A stretch of 64,000 nt of DNA, taken from assembly GCF_900106665.1 (NCBI RefSeq), contig NZ_FNNA01000004.1, positions 1-64,000 of the forward strand, read 5' to 3'. The notes under the pieces were generated by a model that had not been told where the DNA came from, ran no database searches, and worked only from the letters and a program-made list of their open reading frames with translations. Made by a program: the position numbers and the translations under genes. Numbering within the stretch: the first letter of the stretch is position 1; each line of letters starts with the position of its first letter. Origin of the DNA: Paracoccus sanguinis. GTDB taxonomy: Bacteria; Pseudomonadota; Alphaproteobacteria; Rhodobacterales; Rhodobacteraceae. This document shows positions 63,953-64,000 of this stretch, in pieces.

Positions 63953-64000
63953 TGCCCCCTCCCGGTCAATTCGCATATGAACAGACTATTCACTTGTGAT

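Overview
The window is about 64 kb of very GC-rich DNA with compact, ATGA-overlapping operons. It looks like an aerobic alphaproteobacterium of the Rhodobacterales (Paracoccus/Rhodobacter type). This rests on the complete 'cob'-named aerobic cobalamin cluster (CobG, CobF, CobN, CobE, a Rhodobacterales-type GHMP threonine kinase), a fused-type TRAP permease, a Hint_2 protein and non-phosphorylative fucose catabolism. I saw no rRNA, tRNA, insertion sequence, CRISPR array or prophage. The first ~95 bases are a nearly pure G run and are probably a sequencing or assembly artefact.

Layout. (1) 0.1-7.5 kb, minus strand: siderophore uptake operon (binding protein, two FecCD permeases, ATPase, DUF2218 protein, FMN-dependent alpha-hydroxyacid oxidoreductase, TonB-dependent receptor). 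(2) 7.9-9.5 kb: a two-TM K+-channel-like protein overlapping a CLC chloride channel gene. (3) 9.7-20.9 kb: an aromatic-type catabolic regulon with FMN reductase, SDR, NTF2-like protein, two extradiol-dioxygenase-like VOC proteins, FAH-family hydrolase, GntR regulator, a decayed flavin monooxygenase, TRAP transporter and an intact FAD monooxygenase. TTCGAA/ATCGAAAAT palindromes recur at three of its promoters and probably mark the GntR operators. (4) 21.4-23.0 kb: EamA exporter with overlapping TetR regulator. (5) 23.2-28.1 kb: flavin/thiol redox group (two luciferase-like monooxygenases, HxlR regulator, F420-reductase-like protein, FrnE-type DsbA, omega-like GST). (6) 28.6-29.8 kb: Hint-domain protein. 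(7) 29.9-49.2 kb: B12 biosynthesis, with two cobalamin riboswitches, one before DUF1636-cobW-cobN-cobGHIJ and one before a CbiM-like transporter and cobF. (8) 49.4-56.1 kb: surface polysaccharide genes (sulfotransferase with a long coiled coil, sugar epimerase, 1287-residue triple-domain glycosyltransferase). (9) 56.7-64.0 kb: L-fucose-type catabolism with its sugar ABC transporter.

How the genes work together. The iron operon imports a siderophore and carries two non-transport proteins that may modify or release it. The catabolic regulon has the parts for substrate uptake (TRAP), ring hydroxylation (FAD monooxygenase), extradiol cleavage (VOC proteins) and side-chain hydrolysis (FAH), but the substrate cannot be read from sequence. 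The cobalamin cluster covers precorrin-2 to adenosylcobinamide-phosphate by the oxygen-dependent route. It lacks cobA, cobS, cobT, cobP, cobU and cobV here, so these must lie elsewhere. The last operon covers sugar import, dehydrogenation, lactone hydrolysis, dehydration and a second dehydrogenation.
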